Shown piece by piece: positions 16,693 through 25,430 of a DNA stretch of 64,000 bases. The notes under the pieces were generated by a model. The model made no database searches, was not told where the DNA came from, and saw only the letters and a program-made list of their open reading frames with translations. Source of the stretch: Streptomyces sp. BHT-5-2 (GTDB lineage: Bacteria > Actinomycetota > Actinomycetes > Streptomycetales > Streptomycetaceae); assembly GCF_019774615.1 (NCBI RefSeq), contig NZ_CP081496.1:6138001-6202000 (forward strand). The letters run 5' to 3'. The translations under genes were made by a program, and so were the position numbers. Position 1 is the first letter of the stretch. Every line of letters begins with the position of its first letter.

Positions 16693-17726
16693 ACCTGCCA
16701 CTCCCACGGTGCCCGGACCGTCCCGGTCATTTCGATGACGGCAGCGGTGCAGGTGTAACCGGCTCCACCAGCGTAGGGCAGTACCCGACCCCCCGGCGCG
16801 AGATTCCCCTCCTCCAGGAGGTGGGCCAGGCCCCCGAACTGGTCCCCCGTTCCCAGGTGTCCGGTGCGCCGGCCGAAGTCCCAGGTCGTGCGCTCCTCGG
16901 GCAGGCCGAGCAGGTGGTGGAACTCATAACGGCCGTTCCCCCGGTGGGTGGCCGGCAGTACCGCACAGGCGTGGTCGTCCACGGACGTGTCCGCGTCCGC
17001 CAACGCACTGTCGGCACTACGGCTCAGCAGCCGGTCGTCCGAACCGTCGGAGGCGGGCGACGAGGCGTAGTCCTCGGCCCGCTGGAGCAGGGGAACGGGG
17101 ACCTTGCCGCCGGGTGCGTCGGCGAACAGTTCGTTGCCCCGGCCGGCCGGCCCCAGTGTGTTGTCGGCGAGGGTCACCGTGGCCAGGAGGCGCGCGAACC
17201 TCGCGCGGCTCGACAACAGCAGTGCCGTTTCGCCCTCGCCGTAGGCGCACACCTCCTGGGAGTTCCATCGGTCGATGGCGGGAGCGGCGAACCGGTCGCC
17301 GGTGGTGAGCAGCGCTGTAGTGACTGCCGAAGGGCCTGCGGTGAGACATGCCGCGGCCATCTCCAGGGTGCCGAGACGGGGGTTGGACCGCTGCTGGACG
17401 TCGAAGGCAACGGGGTGGGCGCCGACCGCGCCGGCCGCCACATAACTGGCCGCGACCCACATGTCCAGGCCCTGGAACCACAGTCTGCTGTGCAGCACTA
17501 GGCGGATGTCCTGGGGATCCAGGCCGGATTGGCGTACTGCCGCCCGCCCCGCGCGGACCGCGAGGTCGGCCGCCGCTTCATCGGATGAGACGCGTACCGA
17601 GACGTAGTCGAGCTGGGCCCGGCGCTCGGCCGTCATGCGGCCGGCCGCCACGTCGGACTCCGCGGAGGCCGGGGACGCAAGCGCCGTACCGACCGCGGCC
17701 ACGTACAACTCCTGCTTCCAGTGCAT
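16689..17726 (-). CDS. KAS III-like acyltransferase with Ser in place of the active-site Cys
   Basis: A 345-residue thiolase-fold protein of the ketoacyl-ACP synthase III/CerJ/DpsC class. At the nucleophile position, where most members have ...CNGG, this protein has QQRSNPRLG with Ser114. The remaining catalytic region looks intact: YEFHHLLGLP (His270/271) and TGHLGTGDQFGG (His290, Asp294). Family members with Ser (DpsC) or with acyltransferase-only activity (CerJ, ChlB3-like) select starter units or move acyl groups from ACP/CoA to a PKS or a sugar. Here a salicyl or other acyl transfer is inferred. ATG at 17726 is preceded by AGGAG. It lies between a methyltransferase and RmlA. Confidence 0.82.
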   Translation of the reverse strand: MHWKQELYVAAVGTALASPASAESDVAAGRMTAERRAQLDYVSVRVSSDEAAADLAVRAGRAAVRQSGLDPQDIRLVLHSRLWFQGLDMWVAASYVAAGAVGAHPVAFDVQQRSNPRLGTLEMAAACLTAGPSAVTTALLTTGDRFAAPAIDRWNSQEVCAYGEGETALLLSSRARFARLLATVTLADNTLGPAGRGNELFADAPGGKVPVPLLQRAEDYASSPASDGSDDRLLSRSADSALADADTSVDDHACAVLPATHRGNGRYEFHHLLGLPEERTTWDFGRRTGHLGTGDQFGGLAHLLEEGNLAPGGRVLPYAGGAGYTCTAAVIEMTGTVRAPWEWQV

Positions 17727-17763
17727 GGGGAGCTCCTGAGCTCTGGGGAACGTGCATCGCTGA

Positions 17764-18426
17764 TCACTCGGCGCGACGGCGCCACAGGCAGTACCAGCCG
17801 TAGGGTGTGGCGGCGTCCTTGTCCGGAGCCGCACTGCCGAGCTCCATGTGCTCCACCTGAAATTGGGAGCCGAAGGCTTCCCACAGGTCGGTGCTGGAGA
17901 CCCCGAACGTCCGCACGAAGTGACTCGCCGCGTCCGCCTCCAGCTGCCCGAGGCGCTGGCTGGAGACGCAGCGCAGGACGTAGAGGCCATTGGGGCGCAG
18001 CACCCGCGCGATGCCCTCCGCGAACCGTGCACGCTCGGGCGCGCGCAGGCAGTGGAAGCAGCCTCGGTCGGTTACGGCGTCGAACTGGCGGTCTTCAAAG
18101 GGGAGTTCTAGGACGTCGGCGACGTGCCAGTCAACGGTGTACCCGTACACCTCGGCGAGCGCCCGGCCACGCTCGACGGCCCGCGGCGCGATATCGACGG
18201 CAGTCACGTCGAAGCCCGCGCCGGCGAGGTACACCGATTCCGAACCGACGCCGCACCCTATGTCCAGTACGGAGCCGCCCTGCGGGAGGGCGCCGGACCG
18301 CACCAACTCCACGAGTTCCGGAGCGGCCGTAGCCGTTGTCCACTGCTGTTCGGACGGGTCCGTGTTTTCGTAAGCCTGGAAATAGTAGTCACGAATTTCC
18401 TGCCCGGAGCTGCTGATGGCGTTCAT
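17764..18426 (-). CDS. Class I SAM-dependent methyltransferase
   Basis: A 220-residue Rossmann-fold methyltransferase with motif I VLDIGCGVGSESVYLA, VDIAPRAVERGRALA (motif II region), ADVLELPFEDRQFDAV and LRPNGLYVLRCVS. Start is placed at ATG 18426, preceded by AAGGCAGGGA. It heads the minus-strand operon leading into the KAS III, RmlA and RmlB genes. A 215-bp gap separates it from the divergently transcribed P450. Substrate unknown: O-methylation of a phenol or of the deoxysugar are both reasonable. It lacks the dimerisation domain seen in the O-methyltransferase at 26197-27231. Confidence 0.82.
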   Translation of the reverse strand: MNAISSSGQEIRDYYFQAYENTDPSEQQWTTATAAPELVELVRSGALPQGGSVLDIGCGVGSESVYLAGAGFDVTAVDIAPRAVERGRALAEVYGYTVDWHVADVLELPFEDRQFDAVTDRGCFHCLRAPERARFAEGIARVLRPNGLYVLRCVSSQRLGQLEADAASHFVRTFGVSSTDLWEAFGSQFQVEHMELGSAAPDKDAATPYGWYCLWRRRAE

Positions 18427-18641
18427 GTTCCCTGCCTTGGCAATATGACGGGTCGGCCCTTGCGATTCTTCGGCCGCCGAACAGACCGGGTCAAGCGGCG
18501 CCGGCAATTCCTGCGGCAATCCCGCGCAGTGTGTATCGGGTTCCCGCACCACGGTTGCATTCCGGCCGGATGCGCTCGTGCCGGGTCATAGTCTGCGACA
18601 CAGGTTCGGACTGTCCCGAAGGCGACGCAAGGGAGCTGACA

Positions 18642-19853
18642 GTGTCTGAGGCCGAAACGGATGCACCGGAAACGGACGTGGCATTCCTGCCGACCAGGCG
18701 GCGTTGCCCGCTGGATCCACCCGAGGAGTACCGCCGCATCCGCAAGGAGGGTGCGCCGTGCCGGGTGAAACTACCAGGGGGCCAGGAAGGCTGGCTGGTC
18801 ACGCGGTACGCCGATGTGCGCGCGGTCCTGGCGGATACGCGGCTGAGTTCGCGTACGCACGGGGTGGCGCCAGCGGAGGGTGATGGGCCCGCCTGGATAC
18901 CTCCCGGCATGTTCATCCTGATGGATCCCCCGGAGCACACCCGCTACCGCCGGCTACTGAACGAGGGGTTCTCCGCGCGCCGTATCCGGAAGCTGAAGCC
19001 GAGGATCGAGCAGATCGTCGAGGACCGTCTAGCGGCGATGGAGCGCCTGGGCGACGGTCCGGTGGACCTGGTCCGCGAGTTCGCGCTGCCGATTCCGTCC
19101 CTTGTCGTCTGCGAGCTGCTGGGAGTGCCGTACGAGGATGTCGCCGAATTCCAGCGCACGTCGTCGACGCTGCTGTCGCTGGAGGGCGATGCCGAGGTCG
19201 ATGCGGCGCGGGACGCGGTGTGCCAGTTCATCCACCGCCTCGTGGTCGCCAAGCGCGACCGGCCGGCGGATGACCTCCTCAGCGAGCTGATCACGGCGGG
19301 CGGGACACAGCCGCCGTTGACCGACGAGGAACTGGTCGGCATGGGCACGCTGCTGCTGGTGGCCGGGCACGAGAGCACGGCGAGCATGCTGTCGCTCGGC
19401 GTGCTGACCCTGCTGGAGCACCCAAAGTGGCTCGCCGCACTGCAGGCCGATCCGGACGGTGCCGAACGCGTCGTTGACGAACTCCTGCGATATCTGACGG
19501 TATTTCAGTTCGGGCTGTTCCGCACCGCTCAGGAGGACATGGAGCTTTCGGGCGCGGCGATCCGGAAGGGGGAGACGGTGGTGGCCTCCCTGGCGCCGGC
19601 CAACCGCGACGCCGACCGGTTCCCCGACCCGGACGTTTTCGATCCGGCGCGGCGGCGCGGGAGGCACCTCGCCTTCGGCCACGGGGTGCATCAATGCGTC
19701 GGCCTGCAGTTCGCCAGGGTCGAACTCGCCGTCGCCCTAGGCGCGTTGGTCCGGCGATTCCCGAAGCTGGCCCTTGCCGCTCCCGCGGAGCGGCTGCGGT
19801 TCCGCGAGGACGCCGTCGTGTACGGCGTGGAAGAGCTGCCGGTCAGGTGGTGA
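18642..19853 (+). CDS. Cytochrome P450 monooxygenase
   Basis: A 403-residue bacterial P450, the normal length. The heme-ligand loop is FGHGVHQCVGLQFAR (Cys352), the I-helix oxygen-activation motif is AGHEST, the K-helix ExxR is in ELLRY, and the B-C region shows FILMDPPEHTRYRRL. GTG at 18642 follows GGGAG; longer in-frame starts exist upstream but lie in the divergent promoter region. It likely hydroxylates or oxidatively cross-links the polyketide core. It depends on ferredoxin and ferredoxin reductase not encoded in this window. It is followed by a strong bidirectional terminator hairpin. Confidence 0.92.
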   Translation: MSEAETDAPETDVAFLPTRRRCPLDPPEEYRRIRKEGAPCRVKLPGGQEGWLVTRYADVRAVLADTRLSSRTHGVAPAEGDGPAWIPPGMFILMDPPEHTRYRRLLNEGFSARRIRKLKPRIEQIVEDRLAAMERLGDGPVDLVREFALPIPSLVVCELLGVPYEDVAEFQRTSSTLLSLEGDAEVDAARDAVCQFIHRLVVAKRDRPADDLLSELITAGGTQPPLTDEELVGMGTLLLVAGHESTASMLSLGVLTLLEHPKWLAALQADPDGAERVVDELLRYLTVFQFGLFRTAQEDMELSGAAIRKGETVVASLAPANRDADRFPDPDVFDPARRRGRHLAFGHGVHQCVGLQFARVELAVALGALVRRFPKLALAAPAERLRFREDAVVYGVEELPVRW

Positions 19854-19858
19854 CCCGG

Positions 19859-19907
19859 GGGTGGCGGCGGTTCCCACCGGTGGGCCCGGTGGGAACCGCC
19901 GCCACCC
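19859..19907. terminator. Bidirectional terminator between convergent genes
   Basis: A perfect 22-bp inverted repeat (arms 19859-19880 and 19886-19907) with a 5-base loop lies exactly between the P450 stop (19853) and the stop of the convergent NmrA-like gene (19910). The stem is GC-rich without a clear U-tract, as is usual for actinobacterial terminators. Confidence 0.85.
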
Positions 19908-19909
19908 GA

Positions 19910-20743
19910 TCACCGGAAGTCGTCGACGTGGTCCGCCAGCCAGTCCTCGAAGCTGAGCGCGGGACGACCGGTCAGTTCCCGTACGGCGTTCCCGGCCTGT
20001 GACCACGGTGCCTGACTGTCCCTCAGTGCGTCCAGTGTGGCCGCGGCATCGGGACCGCACCACGCGAAGTACCGCAGTGCCGTCTCCTGCGGTACCTCCT
20101 CGAAGCGCAGCGGACGGCCGAGCGCCCCGCCGATGAGCCGGGCCTGTTCCGCGGCACTGATCCGTTGGGCGCCGGTGACGCGGAGCACCCGGCCTTCGTG
20201 GCGGGGCTCCGTCAGGGCGCGCGCGGCCACCTCGGCAAGGTCTTCCGGGGCTACGGGTGCCGTGACGACATTGCCGTACAGGGCCCGGACCACACCGTCG
20301 GTCCGGATGCCATCCGCCCACTCCAGAGCATTCGACGCGAAGGCACCTGCACGCAAGAACGTCCAGGACAGCCGGCTCTCCCGCACTATCCGCTCGCCGG
20401 CGGCGTGCCAGCGCCCGATGGTCTCGAGCGGCTCGCCTTCCACGCTCAGCGAGGACAGCAGCACCAGCCGCCGGACGCCGGCCTGTTCGGCCGCAGTGAC
20501 GAGTCCGGCCACGTGATCGGGCATCCGGGAGGCCCGGGTCGCCACGAAGACGCTATCCACCCCCCGCAGCGCGGCCTCCAGTGAATCGGGCAAATCCAGG
20601 TCCCCCGCGACCGGCTGCACGCCGTCGAGGCCCAGCAGCGCATCCGGTTGCCTGCTCAGCGCGCGGACCGGCACACCGCGCTGCACCAGCTCCGGGACCA
20701 GCGCCCGGCCGACGTTCCCCGTGGCTCCCACTACCAGAATCAT
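19910..20743 (-). CDS. NmrA-like NAD(P)H-binding oxidoreductase
   Basis: A 277-residue atypical SDR/NmrA-type protein. It has GATGNVGRALVPEL for dinucleotide binding, GVDSVFVATRAS, LVLLSSLSVEG and a C-terminal substrate domain (RPALSFEDWLADHVDDF). The classical YxxxK is not evident, as in many NmrA/azoreductase-like proteins. Start ATG 20743 is favoured over the upstream ATG because AAAGGA lies 7 bases before it. It is divergent from the MarR gene across 76 bp, so the MarR protein probably controls it. It might reduce a quinone or ketone of the polyketide or be a detoxifying reductase; the function is not determined. Confidence 0.75.
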   Translation of the reverse strand: MILVVGATGNVGRALVPELVQRGVPVRALSRQPDALLGLDGVQPVAGDLDLPDSLEAALRGVDSVFVATRASRMPDHVAGLVTAAEQAGVRRLVLLSSLSVEGEPLETIGRWHAAGERIVRESRLSWTFLRAGAFASNALEWADGIRTDGVVRALYGNVVTAPVAPEDLAEVAARALTEPRHEGRVLRVTGAQRISAAEQARLIGGALGRPLRFEEVPQETALRYFAWCGPDAAATLDALRDSQAPWSQAGNAVRELTGRPALSFEDWLADHVDDFR

Positions 20744-20776
20744 CCCACTTCCTTTCACAGGCTAATCATCAGGCAC

Positions 20777-20813
20777 CAAATCATTTGCACCTTGATTGTT
20801 TGGCCCCTATGCT
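20777..20813 (+). promoter_or_regulatory. marR promoter with overlapping operator-like palindrome
   Basis: A perfect 5-1-5 palindrome CAAATCATTTG (20777-20787) overlaps a good -35 hexamer TTGCAC (20785-20790). That hexamer is 17 bp from -10 TATGCT (20808-20813). Transcription would start about at 20820, which is the A of the MarR ATG, so the mRNA is predicted to be leaderless. A further half-site like TTGATTGTTTGG follows. The site could also repress the divergent NmrA-like gene. Confidence 0.6.
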
Positions 20814-20819
20814 TCCACC

Positions 20820-21284
20820 ATGCCACTCCGCGACGAACTCCACGCCGACCTTGAGCAAGCGGCACTGCCACACCTGGTCTCCCTCGCCGGACACGTGGTC
20901 AGTCGCAAATGGGACCGCCTGGCCAGCCGTCAGCACGGCGTCTCCGCAGCCGGGGTGAACGTCCTGCTCGTCCTCACCCGGGGCGAGGCGACGCATCGGG
21001 GAATCGCCCGCCGCTGCTGGGTGCACCCGTCGACCCTCACCGGAGTCGTGGACACCCTGGAACGGGACGGACTCGTCAGCCGTCACCGCTCGGAGCAGGA
21101 CCGGCGCCAGGTGCAGCTGACGCTGACCCCGCAGGGCGAGAAGACCATAAGAGACATCGGCGAGGAGATCCGCGCCGAATTCCCGCCGACCGACATCGAG
21201 CAGGACGAAGCGTCGGTAGCCATCGTGCGTGCCTTTCTGATCGAACTGATCACGAAGAACTACAGGGAGGAGCAGGGCCGTTGA
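20820..21284 (+). CDS. MarR-family transcriptional regulator
   Basis: A 154-residue winged-helix repressor. Recognisable segments are VNVLLVLTRGEATHRGIARR, the recognition helix WVHPSTLTGVVDTLERDG and the wing VSRHRSEQDRRQVQLTLT with the typical D-x-R. No Shine-Dalgarno sequence precedes ATG 20820, and promoter hexamers place the transcript start at the ATG, indicating leaderless translation. A longer form from TTG 20796 is less likely. It heads an operon with an ABC exporter, the usual arrangement for drug-induced efflux. The likely ligand is the cluster's own product or an intermediate. Confidence 0.88.
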   Translation: MPLRDELHADLEQAALPHLVSLAGHVVSRKWDRLASRQHGVSAAGVNVLLVLTRGEATHRGIARRCWVHPSTLTGVVDTLERDGLVSRHRSEQDRRQVQLTLTPQGEKTIRDIGEEIRAEFPPTDIEQDEASVAIVRAFLIELITKNYREEQGR

Positions 21285-22300
21285 CCCAAGAACTCCGCGT
21301 CCCACCACAGACAGCGGCAGCCGCCCCGGCGCGCGCCGCGGTCGAGGTGCGCGACCTGGTGAAGAAGTACCCGAAACGCGCCGTCAACGCAGTCGACGGA
21401 CTGTCGTTCACCGTGGCGCCCGGAGAGGTGTTCGGCCTGCTCGGCCCGAACGGCGCAGGAAAGAGCACGACGCTGGGCATACTGACGACCCGGATCGTCC
21501 CCACGAGCGGCGCGGTGTTCATCGGCGGCGTCGACGTATCCTCGTCGTCCGTCGAGGCGCGCTGCCGACTCGGCGTCGTACCGCAACATAACAACCTCGA
21601 CCGCTCGCTCTCCGCCCGGCACAACCTCCTCTTCCACGCGGCGTACCACGGTGTGCCCCGTAAGGTGCGCCTCGCGCGCGCCGATGAGCTGCTGGACGTG
21701 TTCGGGCTCGGCGACCGGGCGGAGGACCGCGTCGACTCGTTCTCCGGCGGCATGGTGCAGCGCCTGATGATCGCCCGTGCCCTCATCCACGAACCCGAGG
21801 TTCTCTTCCTTGACGAACCGTCCACCGGGCTCGACCCGCAGGCCCGCCTCTTCGTCTGGGACCGTGTCGAGGAACTGCGCAGCCGGGGCGTGACCATCGT
21901 GCTGACCACGCATGACATGGAGGAAGCCGCGGAACTGTCCGACCGGGTCGCCATCGTGGACCACGGCAGGATCCTCGCCCTGAACACACCCGAGGAGCTC
22001 GCCCGCACCCTGGGCGGCCAAGCCGTCCTGGACATCACGGTGAACGTCCCCCAGAACGGCATCCCCGACGGTCTTCTGACCAGCCTCTGCGACCTGGACA
22101 GCGTGCAGCGCGTCGAATGCACGGACGCCTCCGCCACCGCCACGGATCTGCGCCTGTACACCACACAGGACCCTGCCGCGGTGCTCGTCCCGGTGACCCG
22201 GATGCTGGCCGACAGCGGAACGCCGCTGTCCGGCGTCCGCGTCGGCAGGCCCACCCTTGAGGACGTCTTCATTCAGCTCACCGGAAGGGGACTGCGATGA
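21281..22300 (+). CDS. ABC exporter ATP-binding protein (DrrA type)
   Basis: A 339-residue ABC ATPase. Walker A is GPNGAGKST, the Q-loop region VVPQHNNLD, the signature FSGGMVQRL, Walker B VLFLDEPSTGLDPQ and the switch His in LTTHDMEEA. The C-terminal ~100 residues form the extension usual in DrrA-type antibiotic exporters. Translation appears to start at TTG 21281, overlapping the MarR stop (TTGA), with GGGAGGAG upstream. With the permease at 22297 it forms a two-component exporter for antibiotic efflux and self-resistance. Confidence 0.9.
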   Translation: MTQELRVPPQTAAAAPARAAVEVRDLVKKYPKRAVNAVDGLSFTVAPGEVFGLLGPNGAGKSTTLGILTTRIVPTSGAVFIGGVDVSSSSVEARCRLGVVPQHNNLDRSLSARHNLLFHAAYHGVPRKVRLARADELLDVFGLGDRAEDRVDSFSGGMVQRLMIARALIHEPEVLFLDEPSTGLDPQARLFVWDRVEELRSRGVTIVLTTHDMEEAAELSDRVAIVDHGRILALNTPEELARTLGGQAVLDITVNVPQNGIPDGLLTSLCDLDSVQRVECTDASATATDLRLYTTQDPAAVLVPVTRMLADSGTPLSGVRVGRPTLEDVFIQLTGRGLR

Positions 22301-23115
22301 CCGCCGTGCACCCCGCAGCGGTACCGGCCGGCCGCAAGAGCCCGCGGGCAGGCACGGTCTTCCTGGCCGTGCTCAGTCGCGATGTATTCGTCACCACTCG
22401 CCGGGAACTGGGCGTGTTCCTCAGCCAGGTCACAGTGCAGCCGCTGTTCATGCTGTTCGTGTTCGTCAAGGTCCTGAGTGGCATGAGCTACGTCGGCAAG
22501 GACTTTGGCGATGTGCTGCTGCCCGGGGTCATCTCCATGGCCGGCTTCGTCGCCGCCTTCCAGACGGTTGCCCTCCCTCTCATCATGGAGTTCGGCTACA
22601 CGAAGGAGATCGAGGACCGGCTGCTGGCACCCATCCCGCTCCGCCTGCTGGCGGTGGAGAAGATGGTGATGGCAACGCTCCGTGCCGTGTTCGCCGCTCT
22701 CCTCATGTATCCGCTCAGCGCGCTGGTCGCCGGCTCCGCTCCCTGGCGGGCGGCCGGCCTGCCTTGGATGCTGCTCTGCCTCGTGCTCGGCGGCTGGGCC
22801 GGCGGAGCCATCGGCCTGATCCTGGGCACCGCGCTCCCACCGCAGCGGGTGAACATCATGTTCGCCTTGATCCTCACGCCGCTCATGTTCACCGGAGGGA
22901 TCCAGTACCCATGGCCGTCGCTGGACGGCATGCGGTGGTTCCAGGTGGTGACGGCGCTCAATCCCATGACGTACCAGAGCGAAGGACTGCGCGCCGCTCT
23001 CGTGCCGTCCGTCGACCACATCCCGCTCAGTGTGAGCCTGGGTGTTCTGCTGGTCATGGACATCGCCCTGACGGCCCTGGGGATCCGGGGGTTCCGGCGG
23101 CGCGCCCTGGGCTGA
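22297..23115 (+). CDS. ABC-2 type permease (DrrB type)
   Basis: A 272-residue integral membrane protein with about six hydrophobic segments (for example VQPLFMLFVFVKVL, AVFAALLMYPLSALVAG, LPWMLLCLVLGGWAGG, IMFALILTPLMFTGGI, LGVLLVMDIALTALGI). It contains the ABC-2 family stretch LILTPLMFTGGIQYPW. ATG at 22297 overlaps the ATPase stop (ATGA). It forms the membrane half of the predicted exporter of the polyketide glycoside. The gene converges on the first glycosyltransferase with a 20-bp gap. Confidence 0.9.
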   Translation: MTAVHPAAVPAGRKSPRAGTVFLAVLSRDVFVTTRRELGVFLSQVTVQPLFMLFVFVKVLSGMSYVGKDFGDVLLPGVISMAGFVAAFQTVALPLIMEFGYTKEIEDRLLAPIPLRLLAVEKMVMATLRAVFAALLMYPLSALVAGSAPWRAAGLPWMLLCLVLGGWAGGAIGLILGTALPPQRVNIMFALILTPLMFTGGIQYPWPSLDGMRWFQVVTALNPMTYQSEGLRAALVPSVDHIPLSVSLGVLLVMDIALTALGIRGFRRRALG

Positions 23116-23135
23116 GGGCGGCCGTGCGGCCCGCA

Positions 23136-24443
23136 TCACGGCGTGGGCCGCGGGCTGCCGGGCGCCGGGTGGCCGGCGTCCGGCGCCAGGCCGGCGAGTT
23201 GCGCCACGAGCGATTCGGGCGGCGGGAGGGCATCGTTGCGCTGTCGGAGCCTGAGCGCGGCGGCGCGGTAAGACGCCTGCGAGAGCAACGTCTCGAGCGC
23301 CGCGCGTACGGAGTCCACGGTGGCGGCGTGGTTCTCCACGGCGACCGCGATTCCGGCCGCCACGAGGCGCTCCGCGATCAGCGGCTGGTCAAAGCCGCAC
23401 GGCAGGCACAACTGGGGGACACCGGCGGCCACGGCGGTCATTGCGCTGCCGCCACCCGAGTAATGGACCACGGCGGCACAGCCGTCGAGGACGCGATGCA
23501 GCGGAGCACCCACCAACGGTATTACGGAAGGTGGCAGTTCACCGCAGTGCGCCAACTCCTGCCGGCCGATGAGCAGCAGCACCTCCACCCCCAGTTCGTC
23601 CGCCGCCTGCAGCACGGCCGGCACCCGCAGGGAGTCCGGCCCGAAAGCGCGATACACCGAACGTCCCCACACCACGCAGATACGTGGCCGGGCCGATCGG
23701 GCCGGCAGGTCATTCACGTCCCCCGGCCCGTTGTACGGCGCGTACCGAGCCGGGAGCCGGAGGACGCCGGGCACAGCAGCCTGGGCGAGCGGCTCGGGGC
23801 AGGGGTCGATGACGACGGCCCGGCGTGCCGAGTCGCCGACGGCGCCGCCGGTCCCGTGCAGGCCGTGCCGGGCGAACGCCCCGCTCAAGTCCCGCGGAAG
23901 GAAGTCCCGGCTGCGGCGCTCCGGAGCACAACCGATCGGGCCCCACCGGTCCGCAGGGCCGACGGGGCCCCACAGGTGCATGACGGCGGGCACACCTGTG
24001 AGGCGCGCTGCGAACGGCCCCTCCGCGCTCAGTAGATCGTGGACGACCACGTCCGGGACCCAGTCCCGGACGAAGTCCGCCGTCGCGTCGGTACTCGCCC
24101 GGTGCAGCTCGGTCAGGGCGGGCTCGGTCGCGCCCCACCACTGGGGGAAGTCGAACCGCTCGGGGTCCGCAAGGGGCTCCCCGGTGTCGGGGTGCAGCGG
24201 CGGCGACGCGTACGGCCAGGCACCTTCGTACGCGCTGAGCAGGTTGCCCAAGCGGGCCTTGACGAGCATGTCCATCGAGGAGAGGACGGGGACAGCCCGC
24301 AGACCCGCTCGGGCGAGCGCGGCAGCCTGCGACGCGTCGCACAGGACCCGGACGCAGTGCCCGGACCGCTCCAGGGCCCGCCCCAGCGGGACCATGGGAT
24401 CGTAGTGTCCCGGCCAGGCCGAGACGGCGAAGAGTACGCGCAC
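23136..24443 (-). CDS. GT1-family glycosyltransferase 1 (macrolide/aromatic-polyketide type)
   Basis: A 435-residue GT-B fold enzyme, predicted to attach the dTDP-deoxysugar. The N-terminal acceptor domain begins MRVLFAVSAWPGHYDPMVPLG. The C-terminal donor domain has the signature PLHRVLDGCAAVVHYSGGGS and AGVPQLCLPCGFDQPL. The family-usual HHGG is HYSGGG here. It lies in a minus-strand run with the F420-type oxidoreductase and the SnoaL-like gene. Two glycosyltransferases with one visible deoxysugar pathway suggest either a disaccharide or two attachment points. It could also be an iterative or mannosyl-type enzyme; acceptor unknown. Confidence 0.87.
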   Translation of the reverse strand: MRVLFAVSAWPGHYDPMVPLGRALERSGHCVRVLCDASQAAALARAGLRAVPVLSSMDMLVKARLGNLLSAYEGAWPYASPPLHPDTGEPLADPERFDFPQWWGATEPALTELHRASTDATADFVRDWVPDVVVHDLLSAEGPFAARLTGVPAVMHLWGPVGPADRWGPIGCAPERRSRDFLPRDLSGAFARHGLHGTGGAVGDSARRAVVIDPCPEPLAQAAVPGVLRLPARYAPYNGPGDVNDLPARSARPRICVVWGRSVYRAFGPDSLRVPAVLQAADELGVEVLLLIGRQELAHCGELPPSVIPLVGAPLHRVLDGCAAVVHYSGGGSAMTAVAAGVPQLCLPCGFDQPLIAERLVAAGIAVAVENHAATVDSVRAALETLLSQASYRAAALRLRQRNDALPPPESLVAQLAGLAPDAGHPAPGSPRPTP

Positions 24444-24472
24444 GGTGATGTTCTCCCCTCCGCGCCGACGGG

Positions 24473-25393
24473 TCAGTCGGCTCGCAGCCGATCGAGCAGA
24501 CTTCCGGCCACGTCCAGGAACTCCTCGGGCGACCTCACGGTCATCTGCAGATCGATGAGGGCCTCCTCCGCGCCCGCCTCGGCGCCGGCGCGCAGATATG
24601 CGGCCACGGACTCCACGGTGTTCCCGGCCGGATGGCGCGGGGCGGAGGCGGGTCCGAGCACCGGGTTGGTCCGCAAGACCATCCGAAGGGCCTCGGGATC
24701 ACGGCCGGCCTCGGCGGCAGCCCGCCGCACCGCGGACCACATGTGTCCCAGCACCGGAACGGGCAGATCCGCCGGCAGCCAGCCGTCGGCCCGCCGCCCC
24801 ACCCGCGCCAGCGCCGACGGGTGGAAGGCCGCCAGGTAGACGGGCGGGCGAGGACGCTGCACCGGCCCCAGCTCGACGTGGGACGGCGGGACGCTCCACA
24901 GCCGCCCCTTGTGCTGCGCCGGACCGTCCTCGGCCCAGAGCGCATCCAGGACATCGAGGACCTCCTCGACCCGCTCGCCCCGGCCCTCGTAGGGAACTCC
25001 GATGGCCTGGTACTCATCCCGCGACCAGCCCAGACCGAGCCCCACATCGAGCCGGCCGCCGCTGAGCCGGTCCACGGAAGCCAGTGTCCGTGCAAGCAGA
25101 ACCGGCGGATACCAGGGCGCGACAAGGACGTTGGTGCCCAGGCGGACGCGCTCGGTGACCGCCGCCACGGCTCCGAGGACACTGACCGGGTCGAGGAAGG
25201 CCCGGTACTCCCGCGGTATGGGCCCGGGGCCCTCGGGAGTCGAGTACAGGCTCCGCGGTTCGACCGGGACCAACGCCCGGTCGCCCACCCAGAGGCTGTC
25301 GAATCCGGCCCGCTCGGCGGCACACGCCAGTCGCGTCAGGTGGAGGGCATCGGCAAACGGTCCGTACTGCGGCAGCGCCAGGCCTATGCGCAT
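24473..25393 (-). CDS. LLM-class F420-dependent (or FMN) oxidoreductase
   Basis: A 306-residue TIM-barrel luciferase-like protein: MRIGLALPQYGPFADALHLTRLA at the N terminus (split here as MRIGLALPQYGPFA and ALHLTRLA), FDSLWVGDRA, VRLGTNVLVAPWYPPVLLAR, LDVGLGLGWSRDEY and a C-terminal helix region. Such enzymes in actinobacterial clusters use F420H2 or FMN to reduce or hydroxylate aromatic intermediates. It sits 29 bp upstream of glycosyltransferase 1 and 37 bp downstream of the SnoaL-like gene, so all three are probably one transcript starting near 25860. A reductive or oxygenating tailoring role is inferred; a C-ring ketoreduction is one possibility given that no PKS ketoreductase is present. 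Confidence 0.82.
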   Translation of the reverse strand: MRIGLALPQYGPFADALHLTRLACAAERAGFDSLWVGDRALVPVEPRSLYSTPEGPGPIPREYRAFLDPVSVLGAVAAVTERVRLGTNVLVAPWYPPVLLARTLASVDRLSGGRLDVGLGLGWSRDEYQAIGVPYEGRGERVEEVLDVLDALWAEDGPAQHKGRLWSVPPSHVELGPVQRPRPPVYLAAFHPSALARVGRRADGWLPADLPVPVLGHMWSAVRRAAAEAGRDPEALRMVLRTNPVLGPASAPRHPAGNTVESVAAYLRAGAEAGAEEALIDLQMTVRSPEEFLDVAGSLLDRLRAD

Positions 25394-25430
25394 CGTCGCG
25401 TACTCCTTCCGGAGGTGGGAATCTTCTGGC

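Noticed and set aside
16689..17726. Ordinary FabH of fatty acid synthesis
   Set aside because: The nucleophile is Ser, the surrounding Gly-Gly is changed, and the gene lies between a methyltransferase and RmlA rather than in a fab operon.
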